Shown here piece after piece: positions 63,386 to 64,000 of a DNA stretch of 64,000 nucleotides; the stretch's first letter is position 1, and each line of letters starts with the position of its first letter. A model generated the notes under the pieces. The model was not told the origin of the DNA and did not search any database. It saw nothing but the letters and a program-made list of their open reading frames with translations. Location of the stretch: NCBI GenBank assembly GCA_024516035.1, contig CM044959.1:10111665-10175664 (forward strand). Reading direction: 5' to 3'. A program made the translations under genes and the position numbers. The stretch comes from Bactericera cockerelli (Eukaryota; Arthropoda; Insecta; Hemiptera; Triozidae).

Positions 63386-63677
63386 TGTCGCTTTCAACTG
63401 CATGGTCATATCATGACGGAGGTGTTACTCTCCATTCGATGGAAACTCAGAAACCTGCTACCCACAATAACCTCACACAGCCTAGGTTGGGCCACAATAC
63501 GAGCATCACCGAAGTTAAGCAACGTCCAGCGAGGTGAAGACTTCGTGATGCTCGAATTGTGGCCCAACATAGGCTGGATGAAGTCAATGTGGGTGACAGG
63601 TTTGTGAGTTTCCTGCGAATTGAGGGTAACACCCCCGTCGTGATATGACCATGCAGTTGAAAGCGACGTTAAACGCA
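63386..63677. repeat. Head-to-head inverted 5S-SINE dimer
   Basis: The left half (63386-63507) is a reversed body and tail (GTCGCTTTCAACTGCATGGT, CATATCATGACGG). The right half is a plus-strand 5S head fragment (CACCGAAGTTAAGCAACGTC), body and tail (GATATGACCATGCAGTTGAA). Together they form an imperfect palindrome of about 290 bases. Confidence 0.85.
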
Positions 63678-63797
63678 ACAACAAAAAATATCATACCTAC
63701 TAAATACAATGCTTCATGTAATCATTCAGTAAGTTGTCAATGAGAGAGTGAATTTTGCTTCTTTAAGTACAGATTCCAAAGTATTGTTGTAAAAATA

Positions 63798-64000
63798 GTG
63801 CACTGGTAGTCAAGTGGTTAACGCGCTAGTCTGGTAATCCAGGTAGCATAGGGATCCGTTGGTTCGAATCCCACCCAGTGCATGAATTTTTCCTCATTAA
63901 TTTGAGTTTGTGACCACGTAATAATAAGACTCTGAGGGTAAGGTGGTAGAAGATGCTTTGAGCATTAACCTCGCCTGGTGGTTACCTTCCACGAAAGAGT
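63798..64000 (+). repeat. SINE-B copy, runs off the window
   Basis: GTGCACTGGTAGTCAAGTGG, GTTGGTTCGAATCCCACCCA, GGTGGTTACCTTCCACGAAA. This is one of the best-preserved SINE-B copies. Confidence 0.9.

Overview
This window is intron- and repeat-dominated nuclear DNA from an invertebrate, most likely an arthropod. The evidence is a laminin gamma-type gene split by GT-AG introns, a spindle-protein-like gene on the other strand, AT-rich non-coding sequence, dozens of SINE copies with tRNA-like or 5S rRNA-like heads, and Tc1/mariner-type insertions. An insect (possibly hemipteran) is a guess from the flavour of the transposons; nothing here fixes the species. There is one 100-base assembly gap (6824-6923). 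LAYOUT. (1) 1-5.1 kb: SINEs, a 770-base polypyrimidine tract and a 5S-derived SINE. (2) 5.1-6.8 kb: two exons of an unrecognised plus-strand gene, cut by the gap. (3) 7-14.7 kb: tandem repeats, a 33/36-base minisatellite and SINEs. (4) 14.77-20.02 kb: five minus-strand exons of a TPX2-like gene, all with phase-0 introns; one exon carries a one-base frameshift. (5) 20.7-50.2 kb: almost no recognisable coding sequence. It holds a candidate first exon (22.3 kb, plus), a candidate 57-base exon (27.5 kb, minus), a 2.4-kb Tc1/mariner-type element with 450-base inverted repeats, a 621-base foldback element with a 9-base target duplication, and a 44-base satellite. (6) 50.29-62.60 kb: nine plus-strand exons of a laminin gamma subunit (LE repeats, laminin IV domain, further LE repeats), continuing past the right edge. 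Two of its exon ends have been copied repeatedly into the following introns, and one exon has a one-base frameshift. REPEAT NAMES USED HERE (local labels only): SINE-A (tRNA-like head, GGGACATGAC junction, ATT tail); SINE-B (head GTGCACTGGTAGTCAAGTGG, ATT tail); SINE-C (head CCGACCTCAGTAGCTTGATC); SINE-D (head CCTCCGTGGCTCAGTGG, tail with TGCCCTGAAGTAATGCGAAA); SINE-E (head CCTCCGTGGCGTAATGG, body shared with the 5S SINE); SINE-F (tRNA-Gly-like head, poly(A)); G (head of 38-base subrepeats, ATG-rich tail); H, I, J, K, M, N (other dispersed families); 5S-SINE. HOW THE GENES RELATE. The laminin gene encodes a secreted basement-membrane chain. The TPX2-like gene would encode a spindle microtubule factor. 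They look like unrelated neighbours; no operon-like logic applies. The strongest unusual signals are a modular SINE superfamily (5S and tRNA heads on one shared body with alternative tails), repeated copying of laminin exon 3-prime ends with their splice donors, and a laminin intron that is 92 percent one transposon.
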